Positions 1-7,569 of a stretch of 64,000 nucleotides of DNA are shown piece after piece. Source of the DNA: CALEMW01 sp964343835. GTDB taxonomy: Bacteria > Krumholzibacteriota > Krumholzibacteriia > LZORAL124-64-63. A program made the translations under genes and the position numbers. Numbering within the stretch: position 1 is the first letter of the stretch; every line of letters begins with the position of its first letter. Below the pieces are notes generated by a model that worked only from the letters and a program-made list of their open reading frames with translations, searched no databases and was not told where the DNA came from. The DNA lies in assembly GCA_964343835.1 (NCBI GenBank), contig CAYFKR010000002.1, positions 186,001 to 250,000 of the forward strand, written 5' to 3'.

Positions 1-505
1 GGGCGTCGAGGTCGTCGCAGCGCTGGTCGTGGGCGAGAGCGGCATGGGCTCCGGCGTACGCATTCCTGGCACGGGTGTAGGATCCGATCAGGTCCAGATG
101 GTACCCCAGCTCGTACCACGCCTCGGCATGGGTCGGATCGGTTCTGACGGCCCGGTGGAGCTTCTGCACCAGGGTATCCACCCGCTTCTCGTCGTGAGGA
201 TTCTCGAGCTTCACCATGACGGCCTTGAACGCCATCATCTTCTCGGACCGCCTCAAGGCGAGAAGCTCCTCCCGGTGCCGTTCGATGGACCGGAAATCGT
301 CGTCCGCGGCCGCGGCCCGTCGGGTCCTCGCCTCATCGTCGAGCAATAGGAATTCCGCCACGCCCAGGGAATCGAACCGCGTGGTCATGGTGCGGTCGGG
401 GTTGTCCAGGGGCGGAGGCGGAGGGGCGTGGCGGCCGCAGCCGGCGGCGAGCAGGAGCAGGAGAACGGCGACGGGCACGATGCGGGATTGGATCAGGGGA
501 GTCAT
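1..505 (-). CDS. TPR-like lipoprotein, 3' end missing
   Basis: The minus-strand frame is open from an ATG at 505 to the window edge, giving 168 residues of an incomplete protein. The N-terminus is a lipoprotein signal: a Leu/Ala-rich core ending in LAAGC, with Cys about residue 25, followed by a Pro-rich linker. A charged helical stretch comes next, then a segment with the look of a tetratricopeptide repeat (DPTHAEAWYELGYHLDLIG, then TRARNAYAGA) near residues 129-158. It is probably an outer- or inner-membrane-anchored, periplasm-facing helical-repeat protein. No partner can be named because the downstream side lies outside the window. The upstream neighbour is divergent. Confidence 0.6.
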   Translation of the reverse strand, partial: MTPLIQSRIVPVAVLLLLLAAGCGRHAPPPPPLDNPDRTMTTRFDSLGVAEFLLLDDEARTRRAAAADDDFRSIERHREELLALRRSEKMMAFKAVMVKLENPHDEKRVDTLVQKLHRAVRTDPTHAEAWYELGYHLDLIGSYTRARNAYAGAHAALAHDQRCDDLDA

Positions 506-597
506 GCAGGCCTCCGATGGCGGTCACGGGGTTCGCTGCGATCTTGTCATGATGCGATGGATGGAGACTACGGACCCCCGAAGGGAAACGCAACGCG

Positions 598-945
598 ATG
601 ACGCTCCCCGCCCTCCTGCTGGCCGTCCTGGCCGCCGCCGCGCCCTCCTGCTCCGCCGACAAGAGCGGCATGAACTGGGTGCGGCACTACACCGACGCCT
701 GCCCCGAGCTCGTGGCCGCCGCGAACGACTGCACCCTCTGCCACGTCACGACGGAGGAGCTCAACCCCTACGGCCGGGACCTGGCGACCGTCGGCAACCT
801 GCCCTGGCTGGTGGAGCATCTTGATTCCGACGGCGACGGGCGGACGAACGGGCAGGAGATCGGGGACTGCACGCGGCCGGGGGACAGGGCGTCGGTGCCG
901 GCGGAGCCGGAGCGCTGGAGCACGATCAAGGCTCGTTGGCGTTAG
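598..945 (+). CDS. Small secreted protein with one CxxCH haem-binding motif
   Basis: 115 residues. An N-terminal hydrophobic signal (residues 1-17) ends near APSCSA, so it is exported and possibly lipidated. A single CTLCH motif at about residues 47-51 is the covalent haem c attachment signature, and a Met or His further on could be the sixth ligand. A DSDGDGRTNGQE stretch near residues 77-88 resembles an EF-hand/dockerin calcium loop. It may be a small periplasmic monohaem cytochrome-like protein. The alternative is that CxxCH is a metal site or coincidental in a Ca-binding protein. Its TAG overlaps the stop of the convergent repair gene by four bases (942-945). Confidence 0.55.
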   Translation: MTLPALLLAVLAAAAPSCSADKSGMNWVRHYTDACPELVAAANDCTLCHVTTEELNPYGRDLATVGNLPWLVEHLDSDGDGRTNGQEIGDCTRPGDRASVPAEPERWSTIKARWR

Positions 946-2087
946 ATCGGCTCCCCATCGATCAACGCCCAAAGGTACCACGCCGCCATGGACCGATAAG
1001 GCGCCCAACGATCCCCCCAGTCGTCCATCTCCCCCTCGGTCGGCGTCTCGTCCACACCGTGGAACATCTGCACCGCCTTGCGCAGCCCCAGATCCCCCAC
1101 CGGCCACACGTCCAGCCTTCCGAGGTGGAAGATCAGCGACATCTGCGCCGTCCACACGCCGATCCCCTTGACCGCCGTGAGCTTCTCGAGGACCTCGCCG
1201 TCGTCCAGGCGGGCCAGCGCTTCGAGGTCCAGGCGGCCGGAGCGGACGTGGTCGCCCAGGTCGCGGATGAACGAGACCTTGGCGCGGCTCAGGCCGCAGC
1301 CGCGGAGGGTGTCGTCGTCGATGCGGACCATCTCGTCGGGCGTGGGATGCACGGGGCCCGGCGTCAGGGCCCGCACGCGGTTCGCGATGGTGCCCGCCGC
1401 CTTCACCGACAGCTGCTGATGCACGATGGACGTGACCAGGATGTCCCACGACGCCCGGCCGCCGAACCCCGGCGTGTACGGGCCGAAGCGTCGGACCAGG
1501 GCGCCCATGCGGCGGTCGGCGGCGGCCAGATGGTCGAAGCCGTCGGCCAGCACCGGGTCCCGCACCACGCCCTCGAGCTGCAGGATGTGCTCCTTCTGCC
1601 GCGTGCCGCCGGGGCCGCCGAACCCGGTCAACGACCCGTCGGCCCCCAGCACGCGATGGCAGGGCACCAGCAGGGGCACGGGATTGGTGGCCATGATCCG
1701 CCCCGCGGCGCGGGCGGCGGCGGGCGAACCGGCGCGGCGTGCCAGCTCGCCGTAGGTGATGGTGCGGCCGGGCTTCACGCGACGGACGGCACGGGCCGTG
1801 CGACGGCCGAAGTCGGTGAGGGCCGACAGGTCCACCGGCACGTCGGTCAGGGGATCGGGCCGACCTTCGAGGTGGGCGCGCAGGCGGCGCACCAGGTCCT
1901 TCACCGGAGGCGGGACGGGGCGGGCCCAAGGGCGATCGGGGACGGATGCGTCGAGGTCGGCGCGGGCATCGTCTTCGCTGCGGTGCGGCAGGACCACCCG
2001 GTCGACGCCCTTGCGCGTCCAGGCCAGGCCGATGAAGCCGAGGGGGGTGCGGGCCACGTGACGGCCCGGGGCGATGGTGCGGAACAT
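942..2087 (-). CDS. Fused O6-alkylguanine-DNA alkyltransferase / AlkA-type DNA glycosylase
   Basis: 381 residues with two repair domains. Residues about 1-165 are an Ogt/MGMT-type methyltransferase. It carries the PCHRV active-site signature, where Cys accepts the alkyl group from O6-alkylguanine, preceded by the RAAGRIMATNPVPLLV helix-loop and followed by GFGGPGGTRQKEHIL. Residues about 175-380 are an HhH-GPD glycosylase of the AlkA / 3-methyladenine glycosylase II type: the hairpin LTAVKGIGVWTAQM is followed by the expected catalytic Asp in WPVGDLGLRKA. One chain would therefore remove O6-alkyl and N-alkyl base damage. The start ATG at 2087 has GGAGGTCTCC just upstream. No Ada-type DNA-binding domain is present. 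The domain assignments are secure; the benefit of fusion is inferred. Confidence 0.88.
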   Translation of the reverse strand: MFRTIAPGRHVARTPLGFIGLAWTRKGVDRVVLPHRSEDDARADLDASVPDRPWARPVPPPVKDLVRRLRAHLEGRPDPLTDVPVDLSALTDFGRRTARAVRRVKPGRTITYGELARRAGSPAAARAAGRIMATNPVPLLVPCHRVLGADGSLTGFGGPGGTRQKEHILQLEGVVRDPVLADGFDHLAAADRRMGALVRRFGPYTPGFGGRASWDILVTSIVHQQLSVKAAGTIANRVRALTPGPVHPTPDEMVRIDDDTLRGCGLSRAKVSFIRDLGDHVRSGRLDLEALARLDDGEVLEKLTAVKGIGVWTAQMSLIFHLGRLDVWPVGDLGLRKAVQMFHGVDETPTEGEMDDWGDRWAPYRSMAAWYLWALIDGEPI

Positions 2088-2158
2088 GGGAGACCTCCGG
2101 GGTTCCGCCCATCATCCGACGGATCGCCCGCGGCGGCAACCGGCGATGCCGGAAACAC

Positions 2159-2189
2159 GGGAGCCCCGCCCATGACGGGCGGGGCTCCC
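2159..2189 (-). terminator. Hairpin downstream of the YfaP-like gene
   Basis: A perfect 13-bp inverted repeat (GGGAGCCCCGCCC with its complement, loop ATGAC) lies between the lipoprotein stop and the repair-fusion start. On the minus strand only GTGTTTCC follows, so the T-tract is weak. It most likely ends the lipoprotein transcript or insulates the repair gene. Confidence 0.6.
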
Positions 2190-2210
2190 TTCATCGCGAT
2201 CCGGCCGCCG

Positions 2211-3845
2211 CTACTTGCGCGGCTGCTCGAGCAGCGACTTGCCCCAGCCGCCGTCGGGCCACACGCCGGTGGTGTCGCGGGTGGGCTGGAACTCCATGAC
2301 CTGCGTCACGGTCGCGCCGCCGCCGGAACCCACGGTCACGTCGAAGACGTGCCACCAGCCCGTGCCGTCGGCGCCCTGCAGGGGCACGTCGGCCACGTCG
2401 AAGATCCAGATGCCGCCGGCGATCTCCAGGCGGACCTGGGCTCCGGAGTCGGCCAGGGCCTGGGTCGAACCGTCGCCGCTGTAGCCGCTGTAGTTGTAGA
2501 CCCAGTACTGGTAGGTGCCCTGGTACAGACGGGTGCCGGTGATGTTCTCCGGGCCGTAGGAGCTGGTGTCGTCGTAGTCCAGCTCGGTGTACGGGTAGTC
2601 GGCCAGGGTCCCGTCGGTGCTGTAGTAGAGGTGCCACCAGTCCCAGTCGGGATCCTCACCGTCGTCCCACGGCATGGGGATGTAGAGGTGGGAGTCGAGG
2701 TCGCTGGGCGACTCGCCCCACGTCAGGCTGACCACGAAGGCCGGCACCACGAGCTCCAGGGGATCCATCAGCATGACCGGGCAGGCCTCGCCCACCGTCA
2801 CGCGGACCACGTCGCTCACGCGGGCGCCCTTCATGGCCCAGATGTCGGTCTGGGAATTCTTGCGGGCACGCACGCTGAAGAAGCCCTCGGAGTTGGTGAA
2901 GGCCTCGTCGCGCAGGGCGTAGTCCACGGCGCTGGTGAGCACGCGGGCGCCCTCCACCGGCTCGCCCTCGTCGTCGTGCACATAGCCCTCGATGCGGCAG
3001 ATGTCGTCGATGGGCAGGTCCCAGTTCCAGGTGGTGAAGTGGGCCACGTCCGCTTCGTAGACCGTGCCGTTGAGGACGGCTTCGCCTTCCTCGTGCCAGA
3101 GGCCGTCGGTCTCGTCGTAGTACCACATGGGAATGGTGGCGGGAGCGCGGGCGGCCTTCTCGGCGCCGATGTCCAGGCTCAGGCCGGCGGTCATGCCGTC
3201 GGCGAGCTGCAGGGGCGACTTGTCCGCACCGTACATGTTGACGGTCATGAAGCCGAACGACTCGAACATGGTGGTGGTGCCGTCCTCGCGCACACCCTCG
3301 AAATCGCCGGGGAAGGTCCCGTAGAAGTCGGGCTCGCCGGGCAGCATGGCGTTGAGCTCCACCGTGACGTCGCCGGTGTAGGCGGCGCCGCCCTCGGTCT
3401 CGAAGCTGTTGGCGCCGAACTCCACCTCGCCGGTGCCGTCGCCGGTGCCTGCCGTACCGCCGGAGGCGCCGTTGAGCATGACGGTCTCCACGTTCACGAG
3501 CACCAGGTCGGCCAGGTGGACGGTCTCGCCCTCCACCACGGTGACGGTGCGGAAGGTCGCCATGTAGCCTTCCATGGCCACGGCCACGACCTGCTCGCCC
3601 ACGGGCACCTGGGCCAGCACGAAGAAGCCGTCCTGGTTGGTGACGGTCGATTCGCCGCCGGCGGAAATCACGGCGCCGTTGATGGGCCAGCGGGTTCCGG
3701 TGGAGACGATGCCGCTGACGGATCCGACGTCGTCGACGGGCCCGGGGCCGGTGGGATCGTCGCCGCCGTCGTCGCTCGAACAACCCCAGACACAGAGCAG
3801 GAACGCCGTCGACAACAGGACGAGTCCCCCGATCAGTTTCTTCAT
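2211..3845 (-). CDS. YfaP-like lipoprotein with two carboxypeptidase-regulatory-like domains
   Basis: 544 residues from the ATG at 3845, chosen because GGAGGTCTCGTC precedes it and it begins a proper signal (MKKLIGGLVLL...VWGC). The longer frame upstream lacks both. After a Gly/Asp/Pro linker come two CarbopepD_reg-like beta-sandwiches: SGIVSTGTRWPINGAVISAGG with GFFVL at about residues 40-110, and GYVHDDEGEPVEGARV with GFFSV at about residues 310-380. The C-terminal about 170 residues, starting VSLTWGESPSDLDSHL, resemble the YfaP C-terminal family. It is probably a cell-surface adhesion or matrix lipoprotein; no enzymatic residues are evident. The Trp in the lipobox makes lipidation slightly uncertain. 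Confidence 0.75.
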   Translation of the reverse strand: MKKLIGGLVLLSTAFLLCVWGCSSDDGGDDPTGPGPVDDVGSVSGIVSTGTRWPINGAVISAGGESTVTNQDGFFVLAQVPVGEQVVAVAMEGYMATFRTVTVVEGETVHLADLVLVNVETVMLNGASGGTAGTGDGTGEVEFGANSFETEGGAAYTGDVTVELNAMLPGEPDFYGTFPGDFEGVREDGTTTMFESFGFMTVNMYGADKSPLQLADGMTAGLSLDIGAEKAARAPATIPMWYYDETDGLWHEEGEAVLNGTVYEADVAHFTTWNWDLPIDDICRIEGYVHDDEGEPVEGARVLTSAVDYALRDEAFTNSEGFFSVRARKNSQTDIWAMKGARVSDVVRVTVGEACPVMLMDPLELVVPAFVVSLTWGESPSDLDSHLYIPMPWDDGEDPDWDWWHLYYSTDGTLADYPYTELDYDDTSSYGPENITGTRLYQGTYQYWVYNYSGYSGDGSTQALADSGAQVRLEIAGGIWIFDVADVPLQGADGTGWWHVFDVTVGSGGGATVTQVMEFQPTRDTTGVWPDGGWGKSLLEQPRK

Positions 3846-3943
3846 GACGAGACCTCCGCAGGATCGGACTTGATGAAACGGCGGGACTCGACGAACGTGG
3901 TCCCGTCGTGCGGTTTCCATCCGCATCGTAGCACAAGCACCGG

Positions 3944-3963
3944 CGAATGAAATTGCTCATTCG
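3944..3963. promoter_or_regulatory. Inverted repeat in the divergent promoter region
   Basis: CGAATGA-N6-TCATTCG, perfect 7-bp arms, lies between the divergent YfaP-like and ABC-F genes, in an unusually AT-rich patch. It could be an operator for either gene. No cognate regulator is identifiable. Confidence 0.3.
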
Positions 3964-3999
3964 TCAAATCCGGGTCCCCTGCAGGGCTTTGGAGGTTCC

Positions 4000-5802
4000 G
4001 TGTCCCTGGTCTCCCTCACCCGCGTCACCCTCGCCCTCGGCGGCCCCGCGCTGCTCGACTGCGCGGACCTGCGCATCGCCAAGGGCGAACGCGTGTGCCT
4101 GATGGGGCGCAACGGCGAGGGCAAGAGCACCCTGCTGGGCCTGCTGGCCGGCGAGCGCTCCCCCGACACAGGCGAGGTGATCCGCGCCCGCGACCTGCGC
4201 GTGGGCCTGCTTCCCCAGCAGGTGCCCGCCGGCCTGGGCGGCACGGTGTTCGAGGTGGTGGCCGGAGGCCTGGGCGCCACGCCGGACCAGGCCCGCGATC
4301 CCGCCTGGTCCCGCCGCCACGAGGCGGCCGAGGCCTGCAACCGCGCCGAGCTGGACCCGGACGCCGACTTCGCCACCCTCTCCACCGGCCGCCAGCGCCG
4401 CGCCCTGCTGGCCCGGGCCCTGGCCGACGCCCCCCAGCTCCTGCTGCTGGACGAGCCCACCAACCACCTGGACATCGACGCCATCGAGTGGCTCGAGGGT
4501 GTCCTCGGACGATTCGACGGCGCCGTGGTCTTCGTGACCCACGACCGCGCCTTCCTCCGCCGCACCGCCCGCCGCATCGTGGAACTTGACCGCGGCCGTC
4601 TGCGCGACTGGACCTGCGGCTACGACGAGTTCCTCCGCCGCCGCGACGAAGCCCTCCGCGTGGAGGCCGACCAGCAGGCCGAGTTCGACCGCAAGCTGGC
4701 CCAGGAAGAGGTCTGGATCCGCCAGGGCGTCCGCGAACGCCGTACCCGCAACGAGGGCCGCGTGCGTGCCCTGCTGAAGATGCGCGACGAGCGCCGCGCC
4801 CGCCGCGAGCGCCAGGACGACGCCTCGTTCCGCATCCAGGAGGCCGAGCGCAGCGGCCGCCTGGTGCTGCGCACCGAGGATCTGTCGTTCGGCTACGGTG
4901 CCGACCCCATCGTGAGCGGCCTGACGACGACGGTGGTCCGGGGCGACCGCATCGGCCTGGTGGGCCGCAACGGCTGCGGCAAGACCACGCTGATCAAGCT
5001 CCTGCTCGGCGAACTCTCGCCGACATCGGGCACGATCCGCCACGGCGCCAACCTCGAAACGGCCTATTACGACCAGCGCCGCGACACCCTGGACGACGCC
5101 AGGACCGTGCTGGAGAACGTGACCGGCGGCAACGACACCGTGAACGTCGGCGGCCGCCAGATGCACGCGGTCACCTACCTCAAGCAGTTCCTGTTCACCC
5201 CGGACCGCGCCCGCACCCCCATCACCCACCTCTCCGGCGGCGAGCGCAACCGGCTGCTCCTGGCCCGGCTGTTCACCCGGCCCGCCAATCTGCTGATCCT
5301 GGACGAGCCCACCAACGACCTGGACCTCGAGACCCTCGAGCTGCTCGAGGAACTGCTGGGCGACTTCGCCGGCACCGTCCTGCTGGTCAGCCACGACCGC
5401 GAATTCCTGGACCGGGTCTGCACCGGCACCCTCGTGTTCACCGGCGACGGCCAGGTGGAGGAGTCGGTGGGCGGCTGGAGCGACTGGGAGAAGGTGCGCC
5501 GGACCGGGCCCCGCAAAGCCCCCAGGACCGCCAAGCCGAAGCCGTCCCGACCCGTCGCCGACAAGCCCCGCCGCCTGACCTGGAAGGAAGGCAAGGAGCT
5601 GGAGGCCCTGCCGGCCCGGATCGAGGAAGCCGAGGCCGCCCTCGACGAAATCCGGACGACCCTGGCCGATCCCGCCCTCTACCGGGACGGAGGGGCCGAC
5701 GTGGCCGACCTGCGCGGACGGATGGAGGGGGCCGAATCGGACCTCGCGGTTCTTTACGCCCGCTGGGAGGAGCTCGAGACCATCAGGGAAGCACAGAATT
5801 AA
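4000..5802 (+). CDS. uup: ABC-F family ATPase, Uup type
   Basis: 600 residues, GTG start with GGAGG four bases upstream. There are two ATP-binding cassettes in one soluble chain. The first has Walker A GRNGEGKST, a degenerate signature LSTGRQRR and LLLDEPTNHLD. The second has GRNGCGKTT, a canonical LSGGERNR and LILDEPTNDLD. An Arg/Glu-rich linker joins them (about residues 210-285). The C-terminal about 70 residues, after a basic Pro/Lys linker, form the coiled-coil DNA/ribosome-binding tail of Uup. ABC-F proteins act on ribosomes, and Uup is linked to precise excision and ribosome function. There are no membrane segments. The Thr in the first signature is an oddity seen in some ABC-F proteins. 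Confidence 0.9.
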   Translation: MSLVSLTRVTLALGGPALLDCADLRIAKGERVCLMGRNGEGKSTLLGLLAGERSPDTGEVIRARDLRVGLLPQQVPAGLGGTVFEVVAGGLGATPDQARDPAWSRRHEAAEACNRAELDPDADFATLSTGRQRRALLARALADAPQLLLLDEPTNHLDIDAIEWLEGVLGRFDGAVVFVTHDRAFLRRTARRIVELDRGRLRDWTCGYDEFLRRRDEALRVEADQQAEFDRKLAQEEVWIRQGVRERRTRNEGRVRALLKMRDERRARRERQDDASFRIQEAERSGRLVLRTEDLSFGYGADPIVSGLTTTVVRGDRIGLVGRNGCGKTTLIKLLLGELSPTSGTIRHGANLETAYYDQRRDTLDDARTVLENVTGGNDTVNVGGRQMHAVTYLKQFLFTPDRARTPITHLSGGERNRLLLARLFTRPANLLILDEPTNDLDLETLELLEELLGDFAGTVLLVSHDREFLDRVCTGTLVFTGDGQVEESVGGWSDWEKVRRTGPRKAPRTAKPKPSRPVADKPRRLTWKEGKELEALPARIEEAEAALDEIRTTLADPALYRDGGADVADLRGRMEGAESDLAVLYARWEELETIREAQN

Positions 5803-5817
5803 CTTCACAATATGAAG
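5803..5817. promoter_or_regulatory. Operator-like inverted repeat, copy 1 (CTTCA-N5-TGAAG)
   Basis: Perfect 5-bp arms with a 5-bp spacer, immediately after the uup stop and upstream of the microcompartment promoter. The same arms and spacing recur at 6371-6385, and a one-mismatch copy lies at 5874-5888. Proposed target of the winged-helix regulator encoded at 5911; this assignment is inferred. Confidence 0.5.
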
Positions 5818-5845
5818 CATTAACACACCGCGACCGATTTTTTCC

Positions 5846-5874
5846 TTGACCACCCCCTCCCTCCTGTCGATAAC
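5846..5874 (+). promoter_or_regulatory. Sigma-70-like promoter of the microcompartment operon
   Basis: TTGACC at 5846-5851, 17-bp spacer, GATAAC at 5869-5874. This lies in an AT-rich island 37 bp upstream of the regulator ATG and would start transcription near 5881. It is the only convincing promoter seen before the nine-gene run. Confidence 0.65.
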
Positions 5875-5888
5875 TTCAATCCGTAAAG
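5874..5888. promoter_or_regulatory. Operator-like repeat, copy 2 (CTTCA-N5-TAAAG)
   Basis: One mismatch from the perfect CTTCA-N5-TGAAG sites. It overlaps the end of the -10 element and the predicted start site, the position expected of a repressor site. The octamer TAACTTCA is also directly repeated at 5800-5807 and 5871-5878. Confidence 0.45.
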
Positions 5889-5910
5889 CAATTCGACGTC
5901 CGGAGATGCC

Positions 5911-6258
5911 ATGCGCGTGACCTCGATCGACGAGATCCTGGCTTCGCCGCCGCGTCTGGCCCTGGTGGCCGGCCTCGCGGACGGCCGCTGGCGCACGTTC
6001 ATGGACCTGAAGCGGGCCACGGGCCTGGCCGACGGCAATCTCCACGTCCAGACGGGCCGGCTGGCGGACGCCGGCTATGTCGAGATCCGGAAGGTCCCCC
6101 ACGGGAAGCGGACCCGGACCTCGTACCGCATCACCGAGTCGGGGGTCTCACGACTCCGGCTCCACGTCCAGCAGCTCCAGGGGCTGTTGCAGGACCATGA
6201 GGGCGTGATCCGGCCGCGGCTGGCCCGCGATCGCCAGGACGACGCCCAGGTCTGGTAG
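5911..6258 (+). CDS. Winged-helix transcriptional regulator of the microcompartment operon
   Basis: 115 residues; ATG with GGAG six bases upstream. Residues about 10-85 form a winged helix: helix FMDLKRATGLADGNLHVQTGRLADAGYV as the turn and recognition helix, then a basic wing VPHGKRTRTSYRIT and a C-terminal helix likely used for dimerisation. It resembles the small HTH_27/MarR-PadR-like regulators and has no ligand domain. It is the first gene of the operon, 12 bp before the RpiB-DeoC fusion, and repeated inverted sites flank it, so it is probably the local autoregulator. Known microcompartment loci of this type often use DeoR-family regulators instead. Whether it represses or activates is not visible. 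Confidence 0.75.
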   Translation: MRVTSIDEILASPPRLALVAGLADGRWRTFMDLKRATGLADGNLHVQTGRLADAGYVEIRKVPHGKRTRTSYRITESGVSRLRLHVQQLQGLLQDHEGVIRPRLARDRQDDAQVW

Positions 6259-6270
6259 GGAGTAGAGGCC

Positions 6271-7560
6271 ATGAAGATCGCCATCGGCGCCGACCACGGC
6301 GGATTCGAGCTCAAGACGGCCCTCTCGGGCTGGCTGCGGGAGCAGGGTCACGAGATCTACGACGTCGGTACTTCATCGAATGAAGCTGTCGATTACCCCG
6401 TTTTCGCCCGATCCGTGGCGGAATCGGTGGCGTCGGGCCAGGCCGCCCGGGGCATCATGATCGACGGCGCCGGCATCGGATCCTGCATGACGGCCAACAA
6501 GGTGCCCGGCGTGCGGGCGGCCATGGCCTACGACCTCTCCAGCGCCCGCAACGGCCGCGAGCACAACGACGCCAACGTGCTGACCCTGGGCGCCGGCCTG
6601 ATCGGCCCCAGCCTGGCCCGGCAGATCGTGGAGGTCTTCCTGGCCACCGACTGCACCGAGGAGCGTCATCGCCGCCGCGTGGCCATGATCGACGGCGGGG
6701 CGGCCGCTCCGGCTCCCACCGCCGCCGCTCCGGCCTACGCCGCCCTGGGCGGTCTGTCCGACGCCGACCTGGACCGTATCGTCCAGCGCCTGGCCGGCAT
6801 GGTGGGCCCCGCCGCGGCCAAGACCGCCGTGGCCGCCGAGCGCCGCGACGTGGTGCCCGGCGACGCCGCCCCCGACTCCCCCGGCCCCCTGCCCGGCGCC
6901 ATCGCCCGCTACATCGACCACACCATCCTCAAGCCCGACGCCACCCGGGCCCAGGTGGCCCGCATCTGCGACGAGGCCCTGGAGTTCGGCTTCATGTCCG
7001 TGTGCGTGAACCCGGCCTGGACCGCCTTCGTGAGCGACCGGCTGAGGGGCTCCGAGGTGCTGACCTGCACCGTGGTGGGCTTCCCCCTCGGCGCCGCGGC
7101 GCCCACGGTCAAGGCGGCCGAAACGCGCCAGGCCATCCGCGACGGCGCCCGGGAGATCGACATGGTCATCAACGTGGGCGCCCTGAAGGCCGGCGAGGAC
7201 GAGCTGGTGCTCGCCGACATCCGGGCCGTGGTGGAGGCCTGCCGCGACGGCGGCGCCATCTGCAAGGTGATCATCGAGACGGCCCTGCTGAACGACGACG
7301 AGAAGCGCCGCGCCTGCGAGCTCTCGGTGAAGGCGCGGGCCCACTTCGTGAAGACGAGCACCGGCTTCGCCAAGGGCGGGGCCACGGCCGAGGACATCGC
7401 CCTGATGGCGTCGGCCGTCCGCCGCCACGGCCTCGAGGTGAAGGCCTCCGGCGGCATCCGCACCTACGACGACGCCCTGCGCATGATCCGCGCGGGCGCC
7501 ACCCGGGTCGGGGCCAGCGCGAGCGTGGACATCACTCGCGGCGCCCTGGAAACGGCATAG
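6271..7560 (+). CDS. RpiB-DeoC fusion: sugar-phosphate isomerase / deoxyribose-phosphate aldolase
   Basis: 429 residues. Residues 1-142 are RpiB/LacAB (ADHGG at 7-11, GAGIG at 66-70, HND at 98-100). The usual catalytic Cys of the CGTG motif is Asp here (D65), so its substrate may differ from ribose 5-phosphate. Residues 205-429 are class I aldolase DeoC, with D297, Schiff-base K361 in FVKTSTGF and K391 in KASGGI. DeoC cleaves 2-deoxyribose 5-phosphate to glyceraldehyde 3-phosphate and acetaldehyde. The Ala/Pro-rich linker holds an amphipathic helix (162-179, LSDADLDRIVQRLAGMVG) like the N-terminus of the operon's aldehyde dehydrogenase, so it is a likely encapsulation peptide. This is the signature core of sugar-phosphate-type microcompartments. 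Codons 34-39 are unusually AT-rich because of an embedded operator-like repeat. Confidence 0.92.
   Translation: MKIAIGADHGGFELKTALSGWLREQGHEIYDVGTSSNEAVDYPVFARSVAESVASGQAARGIMIDGAGIGSCMTANKVPGVRAAMAYDLSSARNGREHNDANVLTLGAGLIGPSLARQIVEVFLATDCTEERHRRRVAMIDGGAAAPAPTAAAPAYAALGGLSDADLDRIVQRLAGMVGPAAAKTAVAAERRDVVPGDAAPDSPGPLPGAIARYIDHTILKPDATRAQVARICDEALEFGFMSVCVNPAWTAFVSDRLRGSEVLTCTVVGFPLGAAAPTVKAAETRQAIRDGAREIDMVINVGALKAGEDELVLADIRAVVEACRDGGAICKVIIETALLNDDEKRRACELSVKARAHFVKTSTGFAKGGATAEDIALMASAVRRHGLEVKASGGIRTYDDALRMIRAGATRVGASASVDITRGALETA
6371..6385. promoter_or_regulatory. Operator-like inverted repeat, copy 3, inside the RpiB coding region
   Basis: CTTCA-TCGAA-TGAAG, identical in arms and spacing to the site at 5803-5817, about 100 bp into the fusion gene. 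The codons spelling it (ACT TCA TCG AAT GAA GCT) are AT-richer than the gene's usual usage, which suggests selection on the DNA. Confidence 0.45.
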
Positions 7561-7569
7561 GAGACCGAG

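Noticed and set aside
936..3950. Very long plus-strand open frame (about 1000 codons) over the repair fusion and lipoprotein genes
   Set aside because: Its protein is low-complexity His/Val/Gly/Ala-rich with no ribosome site, and it lies opposite genes with clear domains. It is an antisense artefact of high GC.
5803..5817. Hairpin after uup as an intrinsic terminator
   Set aside because: Five-base stem without a T-run, and the same arms and spacing recur away from any gene end, so an operator fits better.
6271..6306. Frame fusion of rpiB and deoC as a sequencing artefact
   Set aside because: A continuous Ala/Pro linker with an amphipathic helix joins two full domains; an error would not create a targeting-like helix.
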